From positions 29,093 through 93,092 of the forward strand of contig CALANS010000136.1 of the NCBI GenBank assembly GCA_937926105.1: a stretch of DNA of 64,000 nt, written 5' to 3'. Below the pieces are notes generated by a model. The model saw only the letters and a list, made by a program, of their open reading frames with translations, did no database searches and was not told where the DNA came from. Origin of the DNA: an uncultured Actinomycetes bacterium. GTDB lineage: Bacteria > Actinomycetota > Actinomycetes > Mycobacteriales > Nakamurellaceae. The translations under genes were made by a program, and so were the position numbers. Numbering within the stretch: position 1 is the first letter of the stretch; each line of letters starts with the position of its first letter. Of the stretch, positions 52,601 through 60,200 are shown one piece after another.

Positions 52601-54688
52601 TGGGTCAGGGAGTTCAATGGCGTCAAGGTCGGTTTCGTCGGAGCGGTGACGGAGCACCTGCCGGAACTGGTGTCGCCGGCGGGGATCGCCGACATCGAGG
52701 TGACGGACATCGCGACGGCGGTGAACGCCGAGGCCGACGAGCTGAAGTCGAGCGGGGACGCCGACATCGTGGTGATGCTGGTGCACGAGGGTGCCCCGAA
52801 CACCAGCTGCGACTCGGTGACCGATCCGACCAACGACTTCGGGAAGATCGTTACCCAGCTGGACGCGAACGTCGACGCAGTGATCTCCGGTCACACCCAC
52901 CTGACCTACAACTGCATGGTCGACGTGCCGGGTTGGCAGGACGAGGGCCGGGCGGTGACACAGCGTCCGGTGGTGTCGGCCGGTCAGTACGGCTACAACC
53001 TGGACCAGTTGCTGTTCACGGTGTCCGCGGACAAGCAGGTCACCAAGATCGAGTCCACGACGATCGCGTTGACCAGGCAGATCGATGACCCGAACAAGCC
53101 GGGCTCGAAGATCTGGGTGCCGAACTACGCCGCGGACGGCACGGTCGGTCAGATTGTCAGCAAGGCGGTGACCGACGCCGAGGTGCTGGGTGCGGTGCCG
53201 CTCGGCGAGGTTGCCGGGCAGTTCAACCGGGCCAAGGACTCGGCCGGCGTGGAGAACCGCGGTGGTGAGTCCACCCTGGGGAACCTGGTGGCCGAGGCGC
53301 AGCGGTGGGCCACCGAGTCGGAGACCACCGGGTCGGCGCAGATCGCCTTCATGAATCCGGGCGGGCTGCGGGCCGACATGCTCGGCAATCCTGGGGGCTA
53401 CCCGGCGGTGCTGACCTACCAACAGGCCGCCACCGTGCAGCCGTTCGCCAACACCCTGGTGAACATGACGCTCACCGGTGCTCAGATCAAGACGGTGCTG
53501 GAGCAGCAGTGGCAGCCGGCCGGCGCATCGCGGCCGTTCCTGCGGTTGGGCATCTCGAAGGGATTCACCTACACCTACGACCCGGCGGCAGCGGCCGGCA
53601 GCCACATCACTGCGATGTGGCTGAATGGCTCGCCGATCGACGCCGGTGCCAGCTATTCGGTGACGGTGAACTCCTTCCTGGCCTCCGGCGGCGACAACTT
53701 CTTCGAGCTGGCCAACGGCGCCAACAAGAAGGACACCGGGCAGACCGACCTGCAGGGGATGGTCGACTACATGAAGGCCAACGCCCCCGAGGGCACCCCG
53801 CTGCCGGTGGACAACTCGCAGCGCTCCGTCGGTGTGAGTTACCTCAGCGCGCAGGGCGGGCATGCGGGCGGCGACGCCGTGTCGTTCGACCTGACCTCGC
53901 TGTCCATGTCGACTGGTACCGCCACCGATGCGACGGTCAGCGTCAGCCTGAACGGCACGGAGCTGGGCACCTTCGACGTGAACAGCACTGTGGGCACCGC
54001 CAAGGACGACGAGACCGGCACCGCCAGCGTCACCGTGACGTTGCCGCTGGGAACCCCGGTGGGCACCGCGAACCTGACGGTGACGGGAGCGAGCACCGGC
54101 ACCGTCACCACGGTTCCGTTCGAGGTATCGCAGACGTTCACCGATGTCCCCGCGGACAACCCGTTCGCGGACGACATCGCGTGGATGGTTCAGGCCGGGA
54201 TCACCCAGGGCTACGACGACGGCACGTTCCGTCCGACTGCCACGCTCACCCGGCAGGTGATCGCGGCGTTCATGTATCGCTTCGCGGAGGGCACCGAAAA
54301 GCCCAGTTGCGACCCGAGCGCGGAGCGGCGGTTCTCGGATGTGCCTGCGTCGAACCCGTTCTGTGGCGAGATCGAGGCGCTGGCAGCGATGGGCGTCGTG
54401 TCCGGGGGTACCGATGGGAAGTTCCATCCGGTGGATGTCGTGGGGCGGCAGGCCGCCGCCGCGATGATCTACCGGTTGGTCACCGACACCCCGACGGATC
54501 CGACATGTGACCCGACCGAGGATCGGATGTTCTCCGACGTGTTCGCGTCGAATCCGTTCTGCGGTCCCATCGAATGGTTGGCGAACCTGAACATCGTCCA
54601 GGGTTATGGCGATGGGACGTTCAAGCCCACCAGGCTGATGACGCGTCAGTCCGTGGCCGGAATGATGCACCGGGCGCTGGTGACATGA
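49607..54688 (+). CDS. Secreted ExeM/NucH-type nuclease fused to 5'-nucleotidase and SLH repeats
   Basis: This 1693-residue exported protein is modular. A signal peptide (1-31) precedes a lamin-tail-like domain (about 35-165, INEVYGGGG). An OB-like strand-rich domain (about 230-345) follows. An endonuclease/exonuclease/phosphatase domain (about 520-861) runs from VRIASFNVLNYF to YRSSDHDPVVV, as in ExeM/NucH nucleases. A 5'-nucleotidase/UDP-sugar-hydrolase domain (about 868-1400) has ILGINDFHGRIQ, VGNHEFDQGY and SGHTHLTYN. A beta-sandwich linker (about 1410-1505) leads to three SLH repeats (about 1510-1693, FTDVPADNPF, FSDVPASNPF, FSDVFASNPF). It would cut extracellular DNA and dephosphorylate the nucleotides while held at the wall, a nucleic-acid and phosphate scavenger. 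Its 238-bp upstream gap suggests its own promoter. Confidence 0.92.
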   Translation: MKRAFRRATTVVGAVALTAGMVMALPVAANAAVSATAPVIINEVYGGGGNAGATYQNDFVELYNTTDAAVTLDGWSIQYASGSDTSTQGFNGAIALSGEIAAHGYYLVQGAGGSEGASLPSADASGSVNISGSTGSVALVSQTATVGTACAVDHDTDSDSGCASQLDVVIDLVAFGTTAGHFAGSGQAPGASNTTSVSRIPDHTNSADNAADFATAAPTPRSVNVEDPPPPVGGDKTIAEIQGESDTSPLVGASVTTTGVVTAAYPDGGYFGFVIQTPDTGGDLDLATHTVSNAVYVYMTQPAGPVTVEVGDYVQVTGTVSEYKASGSPRSLTEINVAAVGDVQQLDGAGIVAPKPITNAWPTTDAQRESIESMLFAGDGTYTISNTYTTNQYGEVGLAYGDTPLMQWTDVARPSTPEADAVEADNAARGVVLDDGASTNFLSSSNTDLTPPYISMDQPLRVGEQVSFTDPVIVDYRNSTWKLQPTSEVTAPSGGDPADYPVTWTNNRAAVPDATALGSGDVRIASFNVLNYFTTLGSSRSDCTPYTDRVGNGITTKSCTGANGPRGAWDTASLQRQQDKIVHAINALDADVVGLMEIENSLVVDGPGHADAALATLVGALNADAGATKWAYVPSSADLPPASEMDVITNAIIYRIATVRRIGDSHALGDRSGDGEPFVNAREPIAQAFMPMGDGNPFTIVVNHLKSKGSAGPLPGDADSGDGQGASNASRVAQATALNAWVSDTLIPETGVDDVFLAGDFNSYTMEDPLNILYNDGWTDLNSHYQTGKQSYNFGGMNGSLDHVLANTSALARTTGADIWNINAPESIALEYSRYNYHGTLFYDDNPYRSSDHDPVVVGVNSGGTGSQQIQILGINDFHGRIQANGQEAGAAVLAGAVNDMRGQNPNTVFAAAGDLIGASTFESFIAHDKPTIDALNAAGLEVSAVGNHEFDQGYHDLVDRVMAPYNEDTNKYGGAEWKYLGANVKFKDSGDPALDPTWVREFNGVKVGFVGAVTEHLPELVSPAGIADIEVTDIATAVNAEADELKSSGDADIVVMLVHEGAPNTSCDSVTDPTNDFGKIVTQLDANVDAVISGHTHLTYNCMVDVPGWQDEGRAVTQRPVVSAGQYGYNLDQLLFTVSADKQVTKIESTTIALTRQIDDPNKPGSKIWVPNYAADGTVGQIVSKAVTDAEVLGAVPLGEVAGQFNRAKDSAGVENRGGESTLGNLVAEAQRWATESETTGSAQIAFMNPGGLRADMLGNPGGYPAVLTYQQAATVQPFANTLVNMTLTGAQIKTVLEQQWQPAGASRPFLRLGISKGFTYTYDPAAAAGSHITAMWLNGSPIDAGASYSVTVNSFLASGGDNFFELANGANKKDTGQTDLQGMVDYMKANAPEGTPLPVDNSQRSVGVSYLSAQGGHAGGDAVSFDLTSLSMSTGTATDATVSVSLNGTELGTFDVNSTVGTAKDDETGTASVTVTLPLGTPVGTANLTVTGASTGTVTTVPFEVSQTFTDVPADNPFADDIAWMVQAGITQGYDDGTFRPTATLTRQVIAAFMYRFAEGTEKPSCDPSAERRFSDVPASNPFCGEIEALAAMGVVSGGTDGKFHPVDVVGRQAAAAMIYRLVTDTPTDPTCDPTEDRMFSDVFASNPFCGPIEWLANLNIVQGYGDGTFKPTRLMTRQSVAGMMHRALVT

Positions 54689-54725
54689 TCGGACGCCTAG
54701 GGCGGCGGCCTCGACCGGCGCTCTC

Positions 54726-54755
54726 GACCGGCAGACAGTAGACCGGCAGACAGTA
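54726..54755. repeat. 15-bp tandem duplication
   Basis: GACCGGCAGACAGTA occurs twice head to tail, between the nuclease stop and the terminator hairpin. Confidence 0.85.
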
Positions 54756-54758
54756 GGC

Positions 54759-54810
54759 GGCCCTGCGGGCCCCTCAGGCGCGGTGCAACGCCTTGAGGGC
54801 CCGCAGGGCC
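54759..54810. terminator. Bidirectional hairpin terminator
   Basis: Arms at 54759-54780 and 54789-54810 are 22-bp near-perfect inverted repeats (GGCCCTGCGGGCCC core) with an 8-nt loop. It lies between the convergent nuclease and aldehyde-dehydrogenase genes and overlaps the last 12 codons of the latter, so the same bases serve as coding sequence and terminator. Confidence 0.75.
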
Positions 54811-56324
54811 GTTGTCATTCCGCGCTGGAACCTCCTGCCGCGCAGCGGGCTCCGTTCACCGATCGGCCACAGTCGTTGCGTCGCAACGGTCTGCGACCAG
54901 GTGCCGGACAGCAGCCCAGCCACCCCGTGTCGCCGCCCGGTGCCCGATTCCTTGACCCCGCCCATCGGGGCGTCCACGGATCCCCATGCGGCCGCGTACG
55001 CCTCGTTGATGTTCACCGTCCCGGCCTTCAGCCGGCTCGCGATCGAGCGGGCCCGGGAGCGGCTGGTCGACCAGACTGACGCATTCAGTCCGTAGGCGGA
55101 ATCGTTGGCCGCCGTCACCGCCTCGTCATCGTCGGCCACCCGGTAGACCGAGACCACCGGGCCGAAGGTCTCCTCCGAGAAACACCGGGCGTGCGGCGGA
55201 ACCGCGCCCAGCACGGTCGGTTCGAAGAAGTACGGTCCGATCTCGGGGCGGGCCCGGCCGCCCACCAGCACGGTGGCGCCCTGGGCCACCGCATCCTCGA
55301 CATGCTCGCGCACCTTGGCCAACTGGGCAGGGCCGGCCAGCGACCCGATGTCCGACCGGTAGTCGAAGCCCGCGCCCAGCCGCAGCTCGTGCACCGCCGC
55401 CACCAGCCGGGAGCAGAATTCGTCCGCGACCGGCTCGGCCACATAGATCCGCTCGATGGACAGGCAGAGCTGACCCGCGGAGGAGAACGCGCCCCGCACC
55501 GCGCCGGCCACCGCGGCCCGCATCCGGGCGTCGTCGCAGACGATCATGGCGTTCTTGCCGCCGAGCTCGAGCTCGGCCCCGATCAACCTGCGGCCGGCCC
55601 GCTCGCCGACCAGCCGGCCGGTCGGCGTCGATCCGGTGAAGATCACCTGGTCGACCTGGTCGACGACCGCCGGCCCCACGACGCCCCCGTCACCGACTAC
55701 GACCTGCCACAGCGCCGGCGGCAACCCGGCCTCGATCGCCAGGTCCCGAGCCAGCAGGGTGGTCAGCGTGGTCTGCGAATCGGGCTTGTGCAGCACCGCA
55801 TTACCGGCCACCAGCGCCGGGATCGCGTCGCCGGCGCCCAGGGTCAGCGGGTAGTTCCACGGCGAGATCAGCCCCACCAGACCGACCGGGTGCTGCTGCT
55901 GCACGGTGCGGGTGAGCAGCGGGAACACCCCCGATCTGCGCTGTGGCGACAGGGCCTTCGCGGCGACCCGCGCGTAGTAGCGGCAGGTGTTGGCGATGTC
56001 GGCGACCTCCTCGAACGCGTGCGCGCGGGCCTTGCCGGTCTCGGCCTGGATCACGTCCAGCAGCTCGTCGGTACGATCCAGCACCGCGTCGTGCCAGCGC
56101 AGCAGCACCGCCGCCCGATCGGCGACGTCCGTGGCGGCCCAGGCGCGTTGCGCGATCCGAGCCTCGGCGGCGGCCTCCGTCACCTGCTCCACGGCGGTCG
56201 TCGGCAGGTGCACCAACACCTGACCGGTGAACGGCATCCGTACCTCGGCGGTGTCCCCGCTGCTGCGCAGGGCGGCGGTCAGGTCGGCCATGCGGCCGGG
56301 AGGTAGTGACGGGGGAGGCGGCAT
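54774..56324 (-). CDS. Aldehyde dehydrogenase (succinate-semialdehyde dehydrogenase-like)
   Basis: The protein has 516 residues from ATG 56324 (ATG 56291 is an alternative). Family motifs are GLISPWNYPLTLGAG for cofactor binding, FTGSTPTGRLVGERAG, the base Glu in ELELGGKNAMIV (about residue 253), the catalytic Cys in SAGQLCLSIERI (about 287) and EETFGPVVSVYRV. It matches the actinobacterial succinic-semialdehyde dehydrogenase group, oxidising an aldehyde to an acid with NAD(P)+. It stands alone and has a pair of 30-bp direct repeats just upstream. Confidence 0.9.
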   Translation of the reverse strand: MPPPPSLPPGRMADLTAALRSSGDTAEVRMPFTGQVLVHLPTTAVEQVTEAAAEARIAQRAWAATDVADRAAVLLRWHDAVLDRTDELLDVIQAETGKARAHAFEEVADIANTCRYYARVAAKALSPQRRSGVFPLLTRTVQQQHPVGLVGLISPWNYPLTLGAGDAIPALVAGNAVLHKPDSQTTLTTLLARDLAIEAGLPPALWQVVVGDGGVVGPAVVDQVDQVIFTGSTPTGRLVGERAGRRLIGAELELGGKNAMIVCDDARMRAAVAGAVRGAFSSAGQLCLSIERIYVAEPVADEFCSRLVAAVHELRLGAGFDYRSDIGSLAGPAQLAKVREHVEDAVAQGATVLVGGRARPEIGPYFFEPTVLGAVPPHARCFSEETFGPVVSVYRVADDDEAVTAANDSAYGLNASVWSTSRSRARSIASRLKAGTVNINEAYAAAWGSVDAPMGGVKESGTGRRHGVAGLLSGTWSQTVATQRLWPIGERSPLRGRRFQRGMTTALRALKALHRA

Positions 56325-56388
56325 GTTGCCATTGTTGCCGCAGCGCGCGTCCGGTGTCGGGCTACCGGGGACGAGAGTCGGGGCAGGC

Positions 56389-56480
56389 AGGAAAATCCGC
56401 GCCTCGTGGGGATCTTGGTCGCTCCCTCGCCGAGTCCCTGATGCTGAACGAGGAAAATCCGCGCCTCGTGGGGATCTTGG
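56389..56480. repeat. 30-bp direct repeat pair upstream of the aldehyde dehydrogenase gene
   Basis: Identical 30-bp units at 56389-56418 and 56451-56480 begin AGGAAAATCCGCGCCTCGTG and end GGGATCTTGG, 62 bp apart (about six helical turns). Each contains an AAAATCC/GGGATCTT imperfect dyad. They could be paired regulator sites for the aldehyde-dehydrogenase promoter or a local duplication. A plus-strand frame at 56306-56542 runs through them and looks spurious. Confidence 0.7.
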
Positions 56481-56599
56481 ACCGCGCGACCTGCAGCAAT
56501 GCTGACCTTGATCCCATCGAGGTGCGATTCTTGCGTGCCTGAGCCCGTGCTTGCCTGAGCCGTTGCCGAGCCCGAGCCCGGAGCCGGTCCGGAGCCGGG

Positions 56600-57712
56600 T
56601 CAGGCGAGTTGCATCAGCGCGATGCCGGCCACCACGCCGAGGGCCGCGACCGTCTGCCGGGCCGTGAATCGCTCGGCGAACAGCAGCGCTCCGATCAGGC
56701 CGGCGAACAGCACGCTGGTCTCGCGCAACGCGGACACCAGCGACAGGCTCGCCCGGCTCTGCGCCCACAGCACGATCGCGTATGCGGCGAGCGAGAAGAT
56801 CCCGCCCAGCAGCCCCGCCGTGATCATCACCGCAGGGCGGTGACGGGGGCTCCGAATCGACCCGCGTGCGGTATCGCGGGCATCGTCACCGGCCGGTGCG
56901 TGACCGATCACCGCGCCGTCCGTCGCCGGTGTCCGGGCCGGCGCGGCGCCACCGGTGGTCGGGTGATCGGCCAGATTGGTGACGCTGTCGCCGGCACCGC
57001 CGTCACCGCGAAGCCATCCGATCATCTGACGTGGCCCCGCCAGGATGAGGCAGGTCGTCACCAGCAGCGGCCCGTGCACCACCAGGGACCAGGCCGCATA
57101 CCCGGCGGCCGATCCGGACTGCCGCACCCCGATCCCGTCCACCAGCGTGTAGGCCGCGATCATCACCCCGGTCGCCAGGGCGAGCCCGAGCCCGGAAGCG
57201 GTGCCGGTGCGCGGCCTGGACCGGGGCATGCTCGCCAATACCGCCAGCGCCGCGATCACCAACGCGATCCCGACCAGCTGGCCGGCCGCCAGGTGCTCGC
57301 CCAGCGCGGTCAGCGACACGATCGTCACCAGCAGCGGCGCGCTGCCCCGTGCCACCGGGTACACCCGGCGGAACTCGCCGCGGCCGTAGGCGGCCGTCAA
57401 CAGCAGCAGATACACCGTCTGCAGCACCGACGAGGCGACCAGGTAGGGCCAGCTCGGGCCTAGCGGGACCGGCGTCAGGCGTGACCACACCACCCCCACC
57501 GCGGCGCCGCTGGTTCCGATCAGTGCGCTGGCCAGCAGCCGGTAGGGGATCGCCTTGGCGACCGCATTCCAGCTGGCGTGCAGCAATGCCGAGCCCACCA
57601 CCGCCGCGGCGACCACCGGTGGCAGGCCGACCGGGTCCGGCACGCTGGCCCCCTCCCTCGCTGCGAGCGGGCGCACAAACTCCACGGCGGCGGCCCGGCC
57701 GGGCGATAGCAT
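56600..57712 (-). CDS. EamA/DMT-family transporter
   Basis: This 370-residue membrane protein has about ten helices in two EamA halves; small-residue helices such as LLHASWNAVAKAIPYRLLAS and SALRETSVLFAGLIGALLFAE mark the family. Between the halves is an insertion of about 65 hydrophilic Gly/Ala/Thr-rich residues (about 245-305), longer than in typical members and presumably cytoplasmic. Such proteins export metabolites or amino acids; the substrate is unknown. It is divergent from the cation diffusion facilitator with 37 bp between starts. Confidence 0.85.
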   Translation of the reverse strand: MLSPGRAAAVEFVRPLAAREGASVPDPVGLPPVVAAAVVGSALLHASWNAVAKAIPYRLLASALIGTSGAAVGVVWSRLTPVPLGPSWPYLVASSVLQTVYLLLLTAAYGRGEFRRVYPVARGSAPLLVTIVSLTALGEHLAAGQLVGIALVIAALAVLASMPRSRPRTGTASGLGLALATGVMIAAYTLVDGIGVRQSGSAAGYAAWSLVVHGPLLVTTCLILAGPRQMIGWLRGDGGAGDSVTNLADHPTTGGAAPARTPATDGAVIGHAPAGDDARDTARGSIRSPRHRPAVMITAGLLGGIFSLAAYAIVLWAQSRASLSLVSALRETSVLFAGLIGALLFAERFTARQTVAALGVVAGIALMQLA

Positions 57713-57749
57713 CGCAGGTGACGAGGCACGCTGGCACGAGGAGGTCCGG

Positions 57750-58736
57750 ATGCCGCAGCACGGCACCGGAACGGGACCGGACCAGCAGCGTCCGGGCGGT
57801 CACTCAGGCCATCACCACGGCATCGGCGGCGGTGCGCGGGATGCCGGCGGTCGGCCGGTGCCAGCGTCGCGTCGCTTTCGCAGCCGGCTGATCGCCGCCT
57901 TCAGCCTGACCAGCACGCTGCTGGTCGCCGAGCTGGCCGTCGGCCTGCTCGCCGGGTCGCTGGCCGTGGTCGCCGACGCAGGGCACCTGGCCACCGACGT
58001 CGTCACCCTCGGCGCGGCGTTGGTCGCCACCCGATTGGCCACCCGGCCGGATCGCACCGGCCGCCGCACCTACGGGCGCTACCGGGCCGAGGTGTTCGCC
58101 GCCGGTCTCGCGGTGTTGCTGATGGTCGGCGTCGGAGTGTTTGTGGTGGCCGGGGCGATCGGCCGGATCGGCGCCGAACCGGAGATCGCGACCGGGCCCA
58201 TGGCGATCATCGGAATCGTCGGCCTGGTCATCAATCTCGCCTGCCTGGTGCTGTTGCGCGCAGGAGCGGGGGAGTCCCTCAACGTGCGGGGCGCCTACCT
58301 GGAGGTGCTCGGCGACGCGGCCGGGTCGGTGGGGGTGTTGCTGGCGTCGGGGCTGATCGCCTGGACCGGCTCCGGCGTCTGGGATGTGGTGGTCGCCGTC
58401 GGGATCGGGGCCTTCGTGATGGTGCGCGCCCTCGGCCTGGGCCGATCGGTGCTGCGGGTACTGGGTCAGCAGGTGCCGCAGGGTATCGACCCGCACCAGG
58501 TGGCCGCCGATCTGGCCGACATCGACGGCGTTGCCGACGTCCACGACCTGCACCTGTGGGAGCTCACCTCCGGAATGACGGTGGCCACCGCCCATCTGGT
58601 GTCCGGCGACGGGGCGGACCACCACAGGGTGCTGGACCATGCCCGCGACCTGTTGGCCAGCCGGTATCACATCGAGCACGCGACGCTGCAGGTCGAGCCC
58701 GCGGATCACACGTCCTGCGGCAATATCGACTGGTGA
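57750..58736 (+). CDS. Cation diffusion facilitator (CDF) transporter
   Basis: The 328-residue protein has a His-rich N-terminus (HSGHHHGIGG) that may bind metal, six transmembrane helices and a C-terminal cytoplasmic metal-sensing domain. The HxxxD-type sites are visible in DAGHLATDVV and in the later GAYLEVLGDAAGSV (residues replaced by Asn/Asp variants). The C-terminus HDLHLWELTSGMTVATAHL is typical of CzcD-like zinc/cobalt exporters. GGAGG lies just before the ATG at 57750. A strong hairpin follows the stop. Confidence 0.9.
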   Translation: MPQHGTGTGPDQQRPGGHSGHHHGIGGGARDAGGRPVPASRRFRSRLIAAFSLTSTLLVAELAVGLLAGSLAVVADAGHLATDVVTLGAALVATRLATRPDRTGRRTYGRYRAEVFAAGLAVLLMVGVGVFVVAGAIGRIGAEPEIATGPMAIIGIVGLVINLACLVLLRAGAGESLNVRGAYLEVLGDAAGSVGVLLASGLIAWTGSGVWDVVVAVGIGAFVMVRALGLGRSVLRVLGQQVPQGIDPHQVAADLADIDGVADVHDLHLWELTSGMTVATAHLVSGDGADHHRVLDHARDLLASRYHIEHATLQVEPADHTSCGNIDW

Positions 58737-58758
58737 AGAACGACTGGTGAGGAACTCA

Positions 58759-58789
58759 GTAGGGCGAACCGGCCCCCGGTTCGCCCTAC
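58759..58789. terminator. Hairpin terminator after the CDF gene
   Basis: GTAGGGCGAACCGG (58759-58772) and its exact complement (58776-58789) surround a CCC loop, 22 bp after the CDF stop. It separates that gene from the lipoprotein/eCIS side. Confidence 0.8.
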
Positions 58790-58918
58790 CATGACACGAA
58801 TGGCCGGTATCGCGAGCCCCGTGGCGCCTCCTAGTCTGATGAGTGATCTTTCGATCCTCGCCGGACGTGCGCGGTGCGCGCATGCCCGGCGACGTCCGGT
58901 CGGCCTGGAGGGAGTGGC

Positions 58919-59449
58919 GTGATCCCGTCTCGTTCGGGGATTCCGCTCGTGCCGCGGGCCCGGTGGCGGCAGGCCGGCAGGGCCGTCGCGGTGCTCGCGG
59001 TGGCGCTGCTGCTGAGTTCGTGCTCGTGGGTCTCCGGGCTGTTCGGCGGCGACAAGAAGGACACCGGCGTGCCGGTCTCGGTGTTTGACATCGCGGTCGG
59101 CGACTGCTTTGTCGCGCCGTCCCAGGTGCAGGCCGAGCTGTCCGATCTGGGGCGGGTGCCGTGCAGCACGCCGCACCAGCAGGAGTTGTACGCGATCGCT
59201 CGCTACCAGGCGCCGGACGGATCCGACGATTACCCGGGCGATGCGGCCCTGGACACCTACGCGAAGGGCGCCTGCGCCGAGGACTTCACCGGATACGTAG
59301 GCGTCAGCCTTCCGGACTCCGGGCTGTGGATGACCTATCTGCTGCCGTCGGCGCGCAGCTGGCAGCAGGGCGACGACCGGTCGGTGCTGTGCTTCATCAC
59401 CACCACCGGCGGCCCGTTGACCGGATCCGTCAAGGGATCGAAGCAGTAG
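58919..59449 (+). CDS. Septum-formation-family-like lipoprotein
   Basis: The protein has 176 residues from GTG 58919, chosen because GGAGGGA lies just upstream. The signal peptide ends in a lipobox (LLLSSC). The mature domain contains DIAVGDCFVAP and VPCSTPHQQELYAIARY, the Cys and His pattern of the actinobacterial septum-formation (Septum_form) domain, and two further cysteines (GACAEDF, VLCFITT) that could form disulfides. It is likely displayed on the outer face of the membrane. It lies 35 bp upstream of the PAAR-like gene and may share its transcript. Confidence 0.75.
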   Translation: MIPSRSGIPLVPRARWRQAGRAVAVLAVALLLSSCSWVSGLFGGDKKDTGVPVSVFDIAVGDCFVAPSQVQAELSDLGRVPCSTPHQQELYAIARYQAPDGSDDYPGDAALDTYAKGACAEDFTGYVGVSLPDSGLWMTYLLPSARSWQQGDDRSVLCFITTTGGPLTGSVKGSKQ

Positions 59450-59484
59450 CGGGATTCTTTTAGAACGGCTCAAGGGAAGGCACC

Positions 59485-59871
59485 ATGCCGAATCCGGTAG
59501 TGATGGGCGCGAGCCTGATGTGCAGCTTCGGCATGGCGCCGTCCAGCATGGTGGTGGTGCGGCCGAACGTTCTCGTGGAGGGCCGGCCGGCGGCCACCAT
59601 CATGGACATCGCGCCGATGACAAACGTTCCGCCGTTCGCCATGTGTCAGTCGCTGGCCAACCCCGCGGTGGCGGCGGCGACCGCGGCCGCGCTCGGCACG
59701 CTGACCCCGATGCCCTGCACCCCGCTGATCGTGGCCCCCTGGGCCCCGGGGGCCCCCACCGCCTTGGTCGGCGGCATGCCCGCGCTGGTAGCCGGATCGA
59801 CGGCGCAGTGCGCCTACGGCGGCGTCATCTCGATCACGATCCCCGGTTCGATGCGCACTCAAGCATCGTGA
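59485..59871 (+). CDS. DUF4280 PAAR-like spike-tip protein
   Basis: The 128-residue protein matches DUF4280, a PAAR-like family of injection-system loci: start VMGASLMCSFGMAPSS, then GRPAATIMDIAPMTNVPPFAMCQS, TPMPCTPLIVAPW and the ending GSTAQCAYGGVISIT. Regularly spaced Cys/Met residues suit a metal-stabilised needle tip. It should cap the spike of the contractile particle encoded downstream and may carry a cargo. GGGAAGG precedes the ATG. A short GGATACG/CGTATCC hairpin lies just past its stop. Confidence 0.85.
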   Translation: MPNPVVMGASLMCSFGMAPSSMVVVRPNVLVEGRPAATIMDIAPMTNVPPFAMCQSLANPAVAAATAAALGTLTPMPCTPLIVAPWAPGAPTALVGGMPALVAGSTAQCAYGGVISITIPGSMRTQAS

Positions 59872-60200
59872 GGCGGTCGCGGATACGATCCGTATCCTTG
59901 GTGGGACGCGATCGCCACTTTCGTGATCATTAACCATCGCCCATGAGAGTGATACAGGCTCCGTGAACCCAGGACCGAACGGGTGAGTGTCACCCTGGCT
60001 CAAATTTGCAGTTGGCATTCGGGGTACAGGTATTCCGGCATCGCGGCCGGGATGTCATGATTCGTGGTGGACCGCGGTCGGGGAGCGGGCCGAACCAATG
60101 GGCCACTCATCGTGACCCCGACGCAGACCCAGGCGCGCGCCCTGGTTCGGTGTCGTAAATCTGTCCACCCATTCGCAGGCATCGACCGATAGGAGCGGGT
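59872..60200. promoter_or_regulatory. 329-bp intergenic region before the sheath gene
   Basis: No gene is seen. It holds a GGATACG/CGTATCC hairpin (59881-59897), an exact GGGTGA-GTG-TCACCC dyad (59981-59995), AT-richer sequence around 59996-60040 that could contain the sheath promoter (TTTGCA and GGTATT spaced about 18), and a CCAGGCGC/GCGCCCTGG dyad near 60127-60145. The long leader suggests that the sheath operon is regulated separately from the PAAR-like gene. Confidence 0.45.

Noticed and set aside
50588..54670. A 1360-codon open frame on the minus strand opposite the nuclease gene
   Set aside because: It mirrors the codon periodicity of the plus-strand gene, is His/Arg/Gly-rich and has no recognisable domain; typical antisense shadow in high-GC DNA.
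56306..56542. A 78-codon plus-strand frame through the 30-bp direct repeats
   Set aside because: It overlaps the start of the aldehyde dehydrogenase gene on the other strand, has no convincing ribosome-binding site, and its repeats are explained at DNA level.
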